DNA from: JADKIH01 sp031367345 | GTDB lineage: Bacteria > Bacteroidota > Bacteroidia > AKYH767-A > 2013-40CM-41-45 | DNA: 64,000 nucleotides | Assembly (NCBI GenBank): GCA_031367345.1 | Contig: JANLPR010000118.1 | Span: 186,001-250,000 of the forward strand | Reading direction: 5' to 3' | Shown here: one piece after another, positions 19,751 through 28,981 of the stretch | How positions within the stretch are numbered: the first letter of the stretch is position 1 | Layout: each line of letters opens with the position of its first letter | Program-made: the position numbers and the translations under genes | Notes under the pieces: model-generated | Told to the model about the DNA's origin: nothing | What the model saw: the letters and a program-made list of their open reading frames with translations, nothing else | Database searches by the model: none

Positions 19751-19857
19751 AACGAAATCCATTTAGATGATACAATGAGATTGAAAAAACGAAAAGTAAC
19801 AATAGGTGTTTTATTTATGGCAACATCTTTGTAAACTCGCAGACAAAACCAATTCAA

Positions 19858-20583
19858 ATGTTTAAACGAATAATTTTCATAGCTTTTATAGCGACACTTC
19901 CAGGCTGTTCAAATGGACAATTAAATTTAGGGAAGATAGGAACAGAGATAGATAAAACGTTAAGCCAAGGAAAAGCGCCAACAACTAAAGAGATTAACGA
20001 CGGGTTGAAGCAGGCGCTTACCATAGGAAGTCAGAATGCCGGTGGTTCGGCATCGAAGTTAGATGGATATTTCAAAAATACACTTATTAAAATACCCTTC
20101 CCTCCGGAAGCTCAAAAGATGGAGAGTCAATTGAGATCTTTAGGAATGAATAAAGCCGTTGATGATTTTATACAGACATTAAATAGAGCGGCTGAAGAAG
20201 CGGCAAAGCAAGCAGCACCCATTTTTGTAAATGCTGTATCACAAATGACAATCACTGATGGAGTAAGTATTTTAAAAGGCAATGATTCGGCAGCCACTCA
20301 TTTTCTCAGAGACAAAACATCGATTCAATTACACGATAAATTCAAACCCGTTATTAAAGCAGCAACACAAAAAGTTGATGTTACAAAATATTGGAATCCT
20401 CTGATTACAGCTTATAACAATATTCCATTTGTTGAGAGGATGAATCCTGATCTGGATGAATATGTAACAGGAAGAGCACTAAATGGATTATTTATACTAG
20501 TAGCTACGGAAGAAACTAAAATCCGAAAGGATCCTGCAGCTAGAGTAACAGATTTACTTAAAAAGGTTTTTGGCAATAAATAA
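19858..20583 (+). CDS. DUF4197 domain-containing envelope protein
   Basis: The product is 241 aa with an N-terminal hydrophobic signal ending LPGCSNG, a near-lipobox, so it may be a lipoprotein. The body is helical and matches the DUF4197 layout: STKEINDGLKQAL-like start, GYFKNTLIKIPFPPEAQKME, then FVNAVSQMTITDGVSILKGND and a conserved YWNPLI segment. Function of the family is unknown. It follows the sigma and membrane protein genes on the same strand after 107 bp, so co-regulation is possible but not shown. Confidence 0.88.
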   Translation: MFKRIIFIAFIATLPGCSNGQLNLGKIGTEIDKTLSQGKAPTTKEINDGLKQALTIGSQNAGGSASKLDGYFKNTLIKIPFPPEAQKMESQLRSLGMNKAVDDFIQTLNRAAEEAAKQAAPIFVNAVSQMTITDGVSILKGNDSAATHFLRDKTSIQLHDKFKPVIKAATQKVDVTKYWNPLITAYNNIPFVERMNPDLDEYVTGRALNGLFILVATEETKIRKDPAARVTDLLKKVFGNK

Positions 20584-20599
20584 AATAATTAATTGAAAA

Positions 20600-20642
20600 T
20601 AAAAAGGGAGAAGTCGAATGACTAACTCCCTTTTTATTTTTT
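20600..20642. terminator. Bidirectional intrinsic terminator (DUF4197 / usp)
   Basis: Arms AAAAAGGGAG and CTCCCTTTTT enclose a 15-nt loop, with A/T runs on both sides. It lies between the converging DUF4197 and universal stress protein genes and reaches the usp stop codon. Confidence 0.85.
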
Positions 20643-21528
20643 AGTAACCTACAGAAACATTTTCTCCACCACCTTCAGTTGGCCGAATACTCATGACTGG
20701 GATTTTTGAATGATTAATAATCTGTTGAGCGGCGTTCCCCATAAAAATTCCGGAACCTTCCTGATCAGTCATGATGATAATTAAATCGGCATTTAATTGC
20801 TGTGAATAATCAGAAATAACAGATGCCGGATTTTCTGTCTTGAAAACTTTTGTTGTATGAGGAATTTCGTGTTCTTCAAAATAATCTCTTACTTGATGAA
20901 CTTTAATTTCGAAACGTCTTTGCATATCAACATCCGACATAGTCATTAATCCTGCAATATGCACAGTAGAATTATAATGACGAGCTATTTCAAGAGCCTG
21001 TTTTACTTTTTGGCGAGAGGAGTGAGAATTATCGATTGGTAAAAGAATATTCTTGAATCCGATTTTAGTTGCGTGCGCTTGCACTGAAATGACAGGGCAA
21101 GGGGCATTCATTACAACTTTGAAAGTATTGCTGCCGACAACATGATCTTGAGCTCCACCGGAACCATGAGTCCCCATAATGATAAGGTCAACTTTTTTTT
21201 CTTCGGCAATGGTATTTATCTTTTTATAGATCTTTCCTTTTTCAATCATTGGAGTAACCAGCATTCCACTGTCGTGATGAAGTTTAACAGCAAGTTCTTT
21301 TAATTTGTCTGCAGCGGAAGACTCCATGTTAGATTCGAATTCAGATTGTGATTTTCCAAATGCGGAGCTTATCGCGGCTGCAAAAGAAAAAGACTCTACA
21401 ACATGGAGCAAAATAATTTCTGCTTTATTAAATTTGGCCATGAATACAGCATGTTCCAAAGCTAGTTCCGCGGTTTCCGAAAAATCGAAAGGAATAAGAA
21501 TTCGCTCGATATGAAATTTTTTACCCAT
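20641..21528 (-). CDS. Universal stress protein, tandem UspA domains
   Basis: This 295-aa protein has two UspA folds (about residues 6-150 and 155-285). The first ends IIMGTHGSGGAQDHVVGSNTFKVV, matching the ATP-binding G-2x-G-9x-G-(S/T) motif. In the second domain the motif is degenerate (MTDQEGSGIFMGNAAQQII). Such cytoplasmic proteins respond to starvation and stress, with no single reaction known. It lies 17 bp after a paralogous usp gene and should share its promoter. Confidence 0.93.
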   Translation of the reverse strand: MGKKFHIERILIPFDFSETAELALEHAVFMAKFNKAEIILLHVVESFSFAAAISSAFGKSQSEFESNMESSAADKLKELAVKLHHDSGMLVTPMIEKGKIYKKINTIAEEKKVDLIIMGTHGSGGAQDHVVGSNTFKVVMNAPCPVISVQAHATKIGFKNILLPIDNSHSSRQKVKQALEIARHYNSTVHIAGLMTMSDVDMQRRFEIKVHQVRDYFEEHEIPHTTKVFKTENPASVISDYSQQLNADLIIIMTDQEGSGIFMGNAAQQIINHSKIPVMSIRPTEGGGENVSVGY

Positions 21529-21545
21529 GCTAGTTAGTTTTGTGA

Positions 21546-22412
21546 TTAGTATTGAAATACAGAAGCCGTATTGTCTTTTTTAATTTTTGGCCGAATCGAA
21601 AGTACCGGAATTTCAGATTCATTTATAATTTTTTGTGCAGAAGAACTGATAAACATGATATCAGTCCATGCTTCTTCCTGAGTCATAATCATTATCAAAT
21701 CCGCTTTTATTTTTTTCGCATACTCAACAGTTCCCTCTTCAATATCTCCGCCATGTAAAAATTCAATTACACAAGGAACGTTATGCTGTGAAATAAATTC
21801 ATGTACTTGATTCATTTGTCTTTTTAACTTATTGACTATAAATTCATCGTCAGAATTAATTACAGAAACGAGATTGATTGAAGACCCGAACAAGTTAGCA
21901 ATTTCTATTGCTTTTGACACTTTTTCTTTTGTTTCTTTTGTCAAATCTAAGGGAAGCACAATTGTTTTGCAACCTGTGCGGTGTTTTTTTCCTTTAATTG
22001 TGATTACCGGAAAGGTAGCTTCGCGAACAACACGGAGCGCATTTGAGCCGATAAATTTCTTCAAACCCACGCTACCATTGGTTCCCATGACCACAAACGA
22101 TACTTTTAATTTTTTTCCGGCCTTCTGAATTTCCTCATAAACTTTTCCTTTAAGAACCAAAGAATTAACGACTACTCCAGCCTCTTTTGATGTTTCTTCA
22201 GCTAATTTCTCGAGCGCTTTTTGGATTTTCTTTTCGATTGCCTTATCTTCCTTCACAGAAAAAAAAGGGAAATGAAAGGTTTGTTCGATCACATTTACAA
22301 TTGTCAGATCTGCTTTTGTTAATCGAGCTAAATTATAGGACTGACGTAATGCAATAAGAGATTGGTCTGAAAAATCAACCGGTACTAAAATATGGTTTTT
22401 GTTAACCGCCAT
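21546..22412 (-). CDS. Universal stress protein, tandem UspA domains
   Basis: This 288-aa paralogue of the next gene downstream has the same two-domain design. Domain one starts ILVPVDFSDQSLIALRQSYNLA and ends VMGTNGSVGLKKFIGSNALRVV, with an intact nucleotide-binding pattern. Domain two starts TIVLPLDLTKETKEKVSKAIE and has a weaker motif (MTQEEAWTDIMFISSSAQKII). It is the first gene of the pair and is driven by a full-consensus promoter that overlaps the divergent nucleoside phosphorylase start. Confidence 0.93.
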   Translation of the reverse strand: MAVNKNHILVPVDFSDQSLIALRQSYNLARLTKADLTIVNVIEQTFHFPFFSVKEDKAIEKKIQKALEKLAEETSKEAGVVVNSLVLKGKVYEEIQKAGKKLKVSFVVMGTNGSVGLKKFIGSNALRVVREATFPVITIKGKKHRTGCKTIVLPLDLTKETKEKVSKAIEIANLFGSSINLVSVINSDDEFIVNKLKRQMNQVHEFISQHNVPCVIEFLHGGDIEEGTVEYAKKIKADLIMIMTQEEAWTDIMFISSSAQKIINESEIPVLSIRPKIKKDNTASVFQY

Positions 22413-22440
22413 AATGAAAAATAAGTTTTAATATTGTCTG

Positions 22441-22471
22441 CAAATTTAATCTAATCATCCATATGAACAAA
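22441..22471 (-). promoter_or_regulatory. Promoter of the usp-usp operon
   Basis: On the minus strand TTTG (22471-22468), exactly 19 nt, then TAAATTTG (22448-22441) is a perfect match to the Bacteroidota vegetative promoter. Predicted start is near 22434, about 21 nt before the ATG. It covers the start codon of the divergent gene at 22463. Confidence 0.72.
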
Positions 22472-23344
22472 ATACCAGAATCTGAACTTATCTTAAATTC
22501 AGACAATAGTGTGTATCACCTTAACTTACATCCTGAAGAAATAAGCGATACCGTAATCAATGTAGGTGACCCTGATCGAGTTGCGGTAGTATCAAAGTTT
22601 TTTTCATCCATTGAAGTTAAAAAACAAAAGCGAGAATTTGTAACACATACCGGAATATATAAAGGCAAGAGGATTACGGTGTTATCTACCGGTATCGGAA
22701 CCGATAACATCGATATAGTTTACAATGAATTGGATGCATTGGTCAATATTGACCTTGAAAAAAGGGAAATTAAGGAGAAATTGACCTCGTTGAAATTGAT
22801 AAGGATTGGAACGTCCGGCTCGCTGCAAGCAGATATTCCTGTAGATGGGTTTGTTTTTTCGCATTACGGCCTTGGACTTGATGGACTTTTAAATTTCTAC
22901 AAGTTGGAAAATGAGCAAGACGAGAAGAATATAATTGATGCTTTTAGAATTCATTACCCAAACGAAGGGATCTTAGCATTGCCATATATAGCTAGATGCT
23001 CATCGCTGTTAGAAGAAAAACTGAGTAGTGGAATGTTTAAAGGGATAACGGCAAGTTGCTCAGGATTTTATGCCCCGCAAGGCAGAGTACTTCGATATGA
23101 ATTAGCCAGACCTAACTTTATTGGAACGCTTCATTCATTTCATTATGGAGATCATAGAATTACCAACTTTGAAATGGAAACTGGCGCTATGTATGGGCTT
23201 GCAAAAATTTTAGGACATGAATGTTGTTCAATAAATGCAATAGTTGCTAACCGTATTACAAACGAACATACACACAATGCAGAAAGGGCAATGGATACAT
23301 TAATAGAAACCGTACTCGACAGAATAGCTTCAGGTCTTAAATAA
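22463..23344 (+). CDS. Nucleoside phosphorylase (uridine phosphorylase-like)
   Basis: This 293-aa PNP/UDP-family enzyme is expected to split nucleosides with phosphate for salvage. Motifs are NVGDPDRVAVVSKFF near the N-terminus, STGIGTDNIDIVYNEL, RIGTSGSLQADIPVDGFV and the substrate loop TNFEMETGAMYGLAKILGH containing the MET segment that contacts the ribose. The base specificity cannot be read reliably; uridine-type is the nearest guess. It is divergent from the usp operon and has no clear promoter of its own. Confidence 0.9.
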   Translation: MNKIPESELILNSDNSVYHLNLHPEEISDTVINVGDPDRVAVVSKFFSSIEVKKQKREFVTHTGIYKGKRITVLSTGIGTDNIDIVYNELDALVNIDLEKREIKEKLTSLKLIRIGTSGSLQADIPVDGFVFSHYGLGLDGLLNFYKLENEQDEKNIIDAFRIHYPNEGILALPYIARCSSLLEEKLSSGMFKGITASCSGFYAPQGRVLRYELARPNFIGTLHSFHYGDHRITNFEMETGAMYGLAKILGHECCSINAIVANRITNEHTHNAERAMDTLIETVLDRIASGLK

Positions 23345-23351
23345 AAACAAT

Positions 23352-24908
23352 TTAATACAGAAAAATCTTTTTTCTGAGTAGTTGCTTTTGGTCAGATAGT
23401 TCTACAAAGTAAGTTCCGGGAGAAAGATTTTTTACATTGATCCTATTCTGAAACTCGTTTACTCTTCCTTTTAAAACGAGTTTGCCGGTGTTGTCATATA
23501 ATTTGAAATCGCAACCGGAATTCGTTTTTATAGAAATGTATTCTGAAGCAGGATTTGGAAATATGTTAACCTCTGACTCATCAAGATCAGAGATGGCGCT
23601 TCCAAATGGTACAAGTTGTGCGTTTAAATTGACTAACTGACCCTGCTGAAGATTAACATTAAATCCTTTTGAAACATAACCCGATTTCCCAATGGTAACA
23701 TTATACATTCCACTATCAGCATATCCGGTATAATATTCACCTAAAAGATTTGAGTTTGTTTGTACACTTATTTGTTGAATAACAATTGAAGCATTCGGCA
23801 AAACCATTCCTGTAAGCGAATCGGTAACAATACCTTCAAGATAACACGCTCTTTTATAAGTTGGGGAGAGAATATAAAAATTGCCATTCATATCAGTAGC
23901 GATAATGTTTCCTGAAGTGAGAAAAGGGTCAGCATCCCAACAAAGCGAATTTCCTGTTGTAAAATTTCCTACTTCAAGCATATTTTTAGGACGAGCAGCA
24001 TCAATGATTGTGAGTTGACTTCCATAAGAAGGACAGAGCAAAAAATCGTTTAGTACCCGAACATTATGAACTTCATTGGCAGTAAAATTTCCATTAAAAA
24101 CTGTATCGAGAAGCGTAATATTTCCTAAGTTACTTACATCGTAACTAGCTAATGGGAAATTAGGTTTCTCATCGGTTGTGAACAGCGTTAATCCATCGTC
24201 ACTCAATGCGGAGTTATGATTGAATAAGCCCGGAGTAGTTTGTGTAGCAAGCAGAACAGGACTTATTGGATTTGAAATATCGTAAACAGAAAATAAACCG
24301 GCATGTATATCACTTGTAAAAAGAGTATTGCCACGAACATAGGAGTCATGCGTATAATTAGTAGTAATGGCACTTACAAAAACAGGGTTCCACTTATCAG
24401 AAATATCAAGAATTAAAACACCTCGATTAAATGCAGTAATATTATGGCCATTCACAAAAACATAATTTGAATTACTGGTAACAGAATGGGATGTTTTCAA
24501 TGGAGTAGGAAATGAAACGTCGCCGGTATAAAATTTATAAGGAACATTTGTAGGAAGAAAACTAAGGTCAATAATTTGAAGACCATTGAGTGTATCAGCC
24601 GGATCAATCCCTTCACTAACGGCATAGGCAAAATGACCTTGAACAGTAATTTCATGCCAAGTGGAACTGACGCCAGGCAATTGCGAAATAAACACAGGTG
24701 CTGATGGAATAGTTATATCGTAAATCATGATACCATTACTTGCTCCTAACAATGCATATTCTTTACCTGTTGAATCTGTATAATGATTGCAACCGGCAAG
24801 TACTTGACCTACATTAGTTGAACTGAGTAGAGTAAGATTTTTGGGTGTCTGAGAATACACAACATTTGTATAAATCAACAAACAACAAATTAAAATATAA
24901 CGTATCAT
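23352..24908 (-). CDS. Choice-of-anchor B family T9SS-exported protein
   Basis: The protein is 518 aa: signal peptide (1-19), then LVIVD-type beta-propeller blades (about 25-350, with GIMIYDITIPSAPVFIS, GLQIIDLSFLP, GVLILDISDKWNPVFVS, GLFSVYDISNPISPVLL). A carboxypeptidase-regulatory-like domain follows (GIVTDSLTGMVLPNASIVI, about 355-430). The C-terminal sorting domain has IFPNPASEYISI, FKLYDNTGKLVLKG and LSPGTYFVEL. Function is unknown; such proteins are cell-surface or secreted. It starts 1 bp after the upstream repeat-protein gene, so they form an operon. A longer paralogue lies at 56459-58843. Confidence 0.9.
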   Translation of the reverse strand: MIRYILICCLLIYTNVVYSQTPKNLTLLSSTNVGQVLAGCNHYTDSTGKEYALLGASNGIMIYDITIPSAPVFISQLPGVSSTWHEITVQGHFAYAVSEGIDPADTLNGLQIIDLSFLPTNVPYKFYTGDVSFPTPLKTSHSVTSNSNYVFVNGHNITAFNRGVLILDISDKWNPVFVSAITTNYTHDSYVRGNTLFTSDIHAGLFSVYDISNPISPVLLATQTTPGLFNHNSALSDDGLTLFTTDEKPNFPLASYDVSNLGNITLLDTVFNGNFTANEVHNVRVLNDFLLCPSYGSQLTIIDAARPKNMLEVGNFTTGNSLCWDADPFLTSGNIIATDMNGNFYILSPTYKRACYLEGIVTDSLTGMVLPNASIVIQQISVQTNSNLLGEYYTGYADSGMYNVTIGKSGYVSKGFNVNLQQGQLVNLNAQLVPFGSAISDLDESEVNIFPNPASEYISIKTNSGCDFKLYDNTGKLVLKGRVNEFQNRINVKNLSPGTYFVELSDQKQLLRKKIFLY

Positions 24909-24909
24909 T

Positions 24910-27870
24910 TTATTTAATAATTAATTTACCTCTAGAAACTACAGTTAATTTTTCAGAAATTGAATAGTGATAAACACCGGCAGCTAAGTTGTTTTTAGAA
25001 ACAATTGTTTTATCGCCGAAAAATTCGTGTTGATAAACAAGAGAACCAAGCAAATCATAAACCACTATTGAATGTTCTACTTTTGAATCATTACCGTTCA
25101 ATTGTATTTGAGACTGATCAGAAAAAGGATTAGGAAAAGCGAAAGAACTAATGGACTTGGAAATTTCATTTACTCCGACAATAACATTATAACGAAGTAC
25201 GGCATTATCTTTTTGAGATAGATTTAATCCATCAACATAACCACAAACCCACAAAGAACTCCCTCTTAAAGCCATTGAGTTAGCAGCATCGTCACCGGCA
25301 TTTGGTCCATCGAAATTAGCAGACATTAGTTGGGCACCTTGATCGTCATATAATAACGTGATCCAATTTCGATTTGTTTTTCCATTAAGCGTATCATTTT
25401 CAGTGTAACCGGTAACATATACACTACCAGCAGGAGTAACCAGCAGTTTTGAAGGCACGTCGCTTTTATGAACAAGTCCGTCAAATTGAGGAGGATTGGT
25501 CCACAATGGATTTAGATTGTTGTCGTATTTCATAGTAAGAATGTCGTAATCGTTTATTAAAGGATCAGGATTAACATCAGTTTTGAAAGTCACGTAAATA
25601 TTTCCTGCTAGATCATGGCCGATTGAAGTAGCTTCATCGGCACCAATTCCTGAATAGCTATAGAAACCTGAAAAATTACCAGCTTGATCGAATTTAACGA
25701 CCACCGGATCTTCAGTTGAATTCCCGCTTCCGGTTTGAGAATAACCGCATAGAAAAATATTATTATTGCCATCAATTGTCATATCAAGCGGCCGATCATC
25801 GTTAGCGAAAGGACCACCATAAATTGAAGGAGATGCCCAAACAGGAGCGCCCGTAGATCCATTATATTTTATTACCATAAAATCATCGTCGTGTACATTT
25901 TCTGTTCGACCGCAAACTAACACGTCTCCTACTCCATCAACTAAAATCCTTGAAGGTTCATCACGTAAATTACCGGTTCCATTAAATCGTTGTAGCCAAA
26001 GTAAATTACCATTCGTATCAAACTTTATTGTTACAATATCAATATTGTCGATTGAATCAACGGGATTACTATCGCTTCTACCGGTAACATAAATATTACC
26101 AGCACCGTCAATGAATAAAGCATCAGCTTTATCACTTTGTGTAACGTAATCGTAAGTACGCGTCCAAATAGTATCGCAAGTAGCCGGGTTTATTTTCACG
26201 ATTAAGAAATCACTTTTTTGTCCGGATACTTTGGTATAACCTACTGCTGTAATATTTCCATTGGGTCCAATAGCCAAGTCGTTAAACTCATCATCGTCTG
26301 CTTTAATTCCAGAATAAGAATATAAACAACTTCTATTTCCGGAAGGATCAGTCTGGATAATAGTAGCGTTCTTATTGTAATCTTCTATAAAACTATAACC
26401 ACATGTGTACGAATTATCACTTACATCAATAACGATATTCTTAGCATTATCATTAAAATCACCTTGTCCATTAAATCCGGCGGCGAAGAGTTCGGTTCCA
26501 TTAATATCATATTTAACAACGGTTGCATCTTTCTGAGTAATTAGATTTTCCAAACTTCCTACAACATACACATTGCTGCTTGCATCAAGAACCAGATTCC
26601 CGGGGGTATCACCTTTCCCTACATTAGTTCCACTTTTAAAATCTGTCCACATTAAAGTTCCTGACGAATTATACATTACAGTCATCCAATCGTTGTTATC
26701 AGAAAGACCTGGATTTTGGTCGCTTTTTCCGGTAACAAAAATATTTCCGCTACCATCAACAACGATAGAAGAAGGAATGTCATATTGTAAAAAAACGCTC
26801 CCAATTATTTTAGACCATTGTTGTGTTCCTGCGGAATTGTATTTTACTGTAGCAAAATCGTAATTGATGGTGGCAGTATTGTCAAGATCAGATTCACCTG
26901 TTACATAAACATTACCCAAAACATCTGTTGTGATTGCAGTGGCACGATCGTCTTGATTGGCAGGTGCATTATAAAATTTACTCCATTGCAAAGAACCAGT
27001 TGAAGAATATTTTACAGTTCTAAAATCGTCGTTACCAGTACCATTTTTACTACGACCTGTAACAAGAATAAATCCGGTATTATCAATTGCGATTGCACTA
27101 GCGCGATCATTTCCATTTCCGGAATTAAAAACCTGCATCCAAAGCTGAGCTCCGGTGGAACCTGAATATTTTAATGTTACAAAGTCATCATCAGCACCAT
27201 TTGAAGAGCGGCCGGTAACATATACATTTCCTAAAGTGTCAAGAACGAGTCCTGCCATTTCATCTTTTCCTCCGGTAACACCGGATCTGGAAAATTGCGT
27301 TGCCCAAAGTAAACCACCATTGTTGTTGAATTTGAGAGTAATATAATCGTTACTTCCTGTCAACGTATCAGGTCGAGCAAGCCCACCAACAAAAACATTT
27401 CCTCCTCCATCAATAGCAATTGCTACAGGAATATCATCTAAAGAAGAAGGAGAGTTCCATGTTGTATCGAAGAGTTTAAGTCCAAAAGCATCGTACTTAA
27501 TTAGAAGGATATCGTTATTTGAAGTGCCACCATCAGTATAACCCACTACGAATACATTTCCTGAAGCATCAATCGCAACTGCAACCGCTTCATCCATACC
27601 GCTCGCAATGCCATTCTTAGTTCTTGTCCACAGCGTATCGCCATTAGCATTGAATTTAACAGTTAAAAAATCACGGTAATTACCCGATCGAAAGGAATAG
27701 CCAGCGCCTACAAAATCCCCTTGACCATCTGCAACAACCTGATTATAGCGATCAGAATTATCACCTTTTCCTTGATAATAAGAACTCCAAACAGGAGCGG
27801 TATTTTGCCCAAAAATGAAATTAGAAAGCAAAACACCTAAAAGTGCGAGTGTAAAAGTAGTTTTTGACAT
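24910..27870 (-). CDS. SBBP-repeat beta-propeller T9SS-exported protein
   Basis: This 986-aa protein has a signal peptide (1-21, ending IFGQ). About sixteen tandem repeats of roughly 50-58 residues follow, each with a GN(V/I)YVTGRS-like strand and a TVKYNSxGxxxW-like segment, as in SBBP (beta-propeller) repeats. The C-terminal type A sorting domain has FAFPNPFSDQSQIQL, VVYDLLGSLVYQ and LAAGVYHYSI. Repeats of this kind fold into one or more propellers. No catalytic motif is visible. It is the first gene of a two-gene operon with the choice-of-anchor B protein. Confidence 0.9.
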   Translation of the reverse strand: MSKTTFTLALLGVLLSNFIFGQNTAPVWSSYYQGKGDNSDRYNQVVADGQGDFVGAGYSFRSGNYRDFLTVKFNANGDTLWTRTKNGIASGMDEAVAVAIDASGNVFVVGYTDGGTSNNDILLIKYDAFGLKLFDTTWNSPSSLDDIPVAIAIDGGGNVFVGGLARPDTLTGSNDYITLKFNNNGGLLWATQFSRSGVTGGKDEMAGLVLDTLGNVYVTGRSSNGADDDFVTLKYSGSTGAQLWMQVFNSGNGNDRASAIAIDNTGFILVTGRSKNGTGNDDFRTVKYSSTGSLQWSKFYNAPANQDDRATAITTDVLGNVYVTGESDLDNTATINYDFATVKYNSAGTQQWSKIIGSVFLQYDIPSSIVVDGSGNIFVTGKSDQNPGLSDNNDWMTVMYNSSGTLMWTDFKSGTNVGKGDTPGNLVLDASSNVYVVGSLENLITQKDATVVKYDINGTELFAAGFNGQGDFNDNAKNIVIDVSDNSYTCGYSFIEDYNKNATIIQTDPSGNRSCLYSYSGIKADDDEFNDLAIGPNGNITAVGYTKVSGQKSDFLIVKINPATCDTIWTRTYDYVTQSDKADALFIDGAGNIYVTGRSDSNPVDSIDNIDIVTIKFDTNGNLLWLQRFNGTGNLRDEPSRILVDGVGDVLVCGRTENVHDDDFMVIKYNGSTGAPVWASPSIYGGPFANDDRPLDMTIDGNNNIFLCGYSQTGSGNSTEDPVVVKFDQAGNFSGFYSYSGIGADEATSIGHDLAGNIYVTFKTDVNPDPLINDYDILTMKYDNNLNPLWTNPPQFDGLVHKSDVPSKLLVTPAGSVYVTGYTENDTLNGKTNRNWITLLYDDQGAQLMSANFDGPNAGDDAANSMALRGSSLWVCGYVDGLNLSQKDNAVLRYNVIVGVNEISKSISSFAFPNPFSDQSQIQLNGNDSKVEHSIVVYDLLGSLVYQHEFFGDKTIVSKNNLAAGVYHYSISEKLTVVSRGKLIIK

Positions 27871-27899
27871 AATAAAGGCCGATTAGTTAGTAAGGTCAA

Positions 27900-27907
27900 C
27901 AAATATA
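27900..27907 (-). promoter_or_regulatory. Putative promoter of the beta-propeller operon
   Basis: Minus-strand TATATTTG is an exact TAnnTTTG, with ATTG 16 nt upstream. It predicts a leader of about 24 nt before the ATG at 27870. Confidence 0.45.
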
Positions 27908-28048
27908 AGCAGATAGATTTATACAATGCCATTCTAAAGTAAAAGGTTTCATAGAGAATTCATTCTTATTTTGAAAAAAAAATGTTTTTAGAAAGGTTAC
28001 GTTTTTAGTTAAATGAAAATACAAACAAAAATCTGTTGAAAATTGGAG

Positions 28049-28966
28049 ATGAAAAACAGAATCTTTTTTGAGAATGGTCGGTTAAAGACATCAGATATGA
28101 AAAGACTAAACCGCACCGAAGTTGACGCATTGATCAGATTGCTTGACGACAATGATCAGGAAATATATAAGCACATTCAAACACGTTTGATAGATTATGG
28201 AAAAGAAGTTATTCCAATTCTAGAGAATGCATGGAGTAGTTCTATGGACGCTATGATGCAAGAGCGAATAGAAAATGTGATCCATAAAATACAGTTCGAT
28301 GATCTTCGTCACGACTTACACGTTTGGGCTCATTCCGGTTCACATGACTTAATAAAAGGCGCAATCCTTTTAGCTCGTTATCAATATCCGGAGTTACAGG
28401 AAGAACATATACAAAAGCAGTTAGATAAAGTTCGAAAAGATGCCTGGTTAGAAATGAACGATGGGCTTACTGCGTTGGAACAAGTTAAAGTATTGAATAA
28501 AATATTTTTTGAGATTCATGGTTATTCCGGTAATACACAAAATTACCATGCCCCTCAAAATAGCTTCATCAACATTGCACTAGAAACTAAAAAGGGAAAC
28601 CCATTAATGCTTTCAATTCTATATTTAGAGATTGCCCGCTCTGCCGGTATACCTATTTATGGCGTAAATCTTCCTGAGCATTTTGTTCTTTGTTATAAAG
28701 ATGAATTGAATGATCCGGTATCAATAAACGACAATTCGAAAATCTTGTTTTATATAAATCCATTTAGTAAAGGAGATGTGTTTAACAAAAAAGAAATTGA
28801 TAATTTTCTTGTTCAGTTGAAGATTCCTCAAGAGGCCGGTTATTATTCACCATGTTCCAATCGTGAAATGATACAACGATTAATTCGCAATTTGATGAAC
28901 TCTTATCATAAGCTTGGCTTTATGGATAAAGTTGAGGAGTTAACTCAATTAATGGCTTCAGCATAA
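28049..28966 (+). CDS. SirB1/transglutaminase-like family protein
   Basis: The ATG at 28049 (a TTG two codons earlier is less likely) gives a 305-aa cytoplasmic protein. The first ~125 residues are helical and HEAT-like. The rest matches the SirB1 N-terminal transglutaminase-like family: HAPQNSFINIALETKKGNPLMLSILYLEIARSAGIPIYGVNLPEHFVLCY. The NSF, KGNP and GIPIYGVNLPEHF segments are the hallmarks. The usual transglutaminase Cys position is replaced within this family, so catalysis is doubtful. Role unknown. It converges on the ABC exporter gene with only 15 bp between. Confidence 0.88.
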   Translation: MKNRIFFENGRLKTSDMKRLNRTEVDALIRLLDDNDQEIYKHIQTRLIDYGKEVIPILENAWSSSMDAMMQERIENVIHKIQFDDLRHDLHVWAHSGSHDLIKGAILLARYQYPELQEEHIQKQLDKVRKDAWLEMNDGLTALEQVKVLNKIFFEIHGYSGNTQNYHAPQNSFINIALETKKGNPLMLSILYLEIARSAGIPIYGVNLPEHFVLCYKDELNDPVSINDNSKILFYINPFSKGDVFNKKEIDNFLVQLKIPQEAGYYSPCSNREMIQRLIRNLMNSYHKLGFMDKVEELTQLMASA

Positions 28967-28981
28967 GGAGTAACGCAATTA

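Noticed and set aside
19776..19835. 19-codon frame beginning MRLKKRKVTIGVLFMATSL, like a cut-off signal peptide, before the DUF4197 gene
   Set aside because: Too short, no family resemblance and no detectable translation signal; probably chance in A/T-rich spacer.
23360..23378. Short inverted repeat CAGAAAAA/TTTTTCTG near the converging ends of the phosphorylase and choice-of-anchor B genes
   Set aside because: It is A/T-only in its centre, has a 3-nt loop and lies inside the coding end; weak as a terminator.
24910..27870. Tandem DNA repeats as a possible CRISPR array
   Set aside because: Repeats are diverged, about 160 bp apart and fully inside one open frame coding for propeller repeats.
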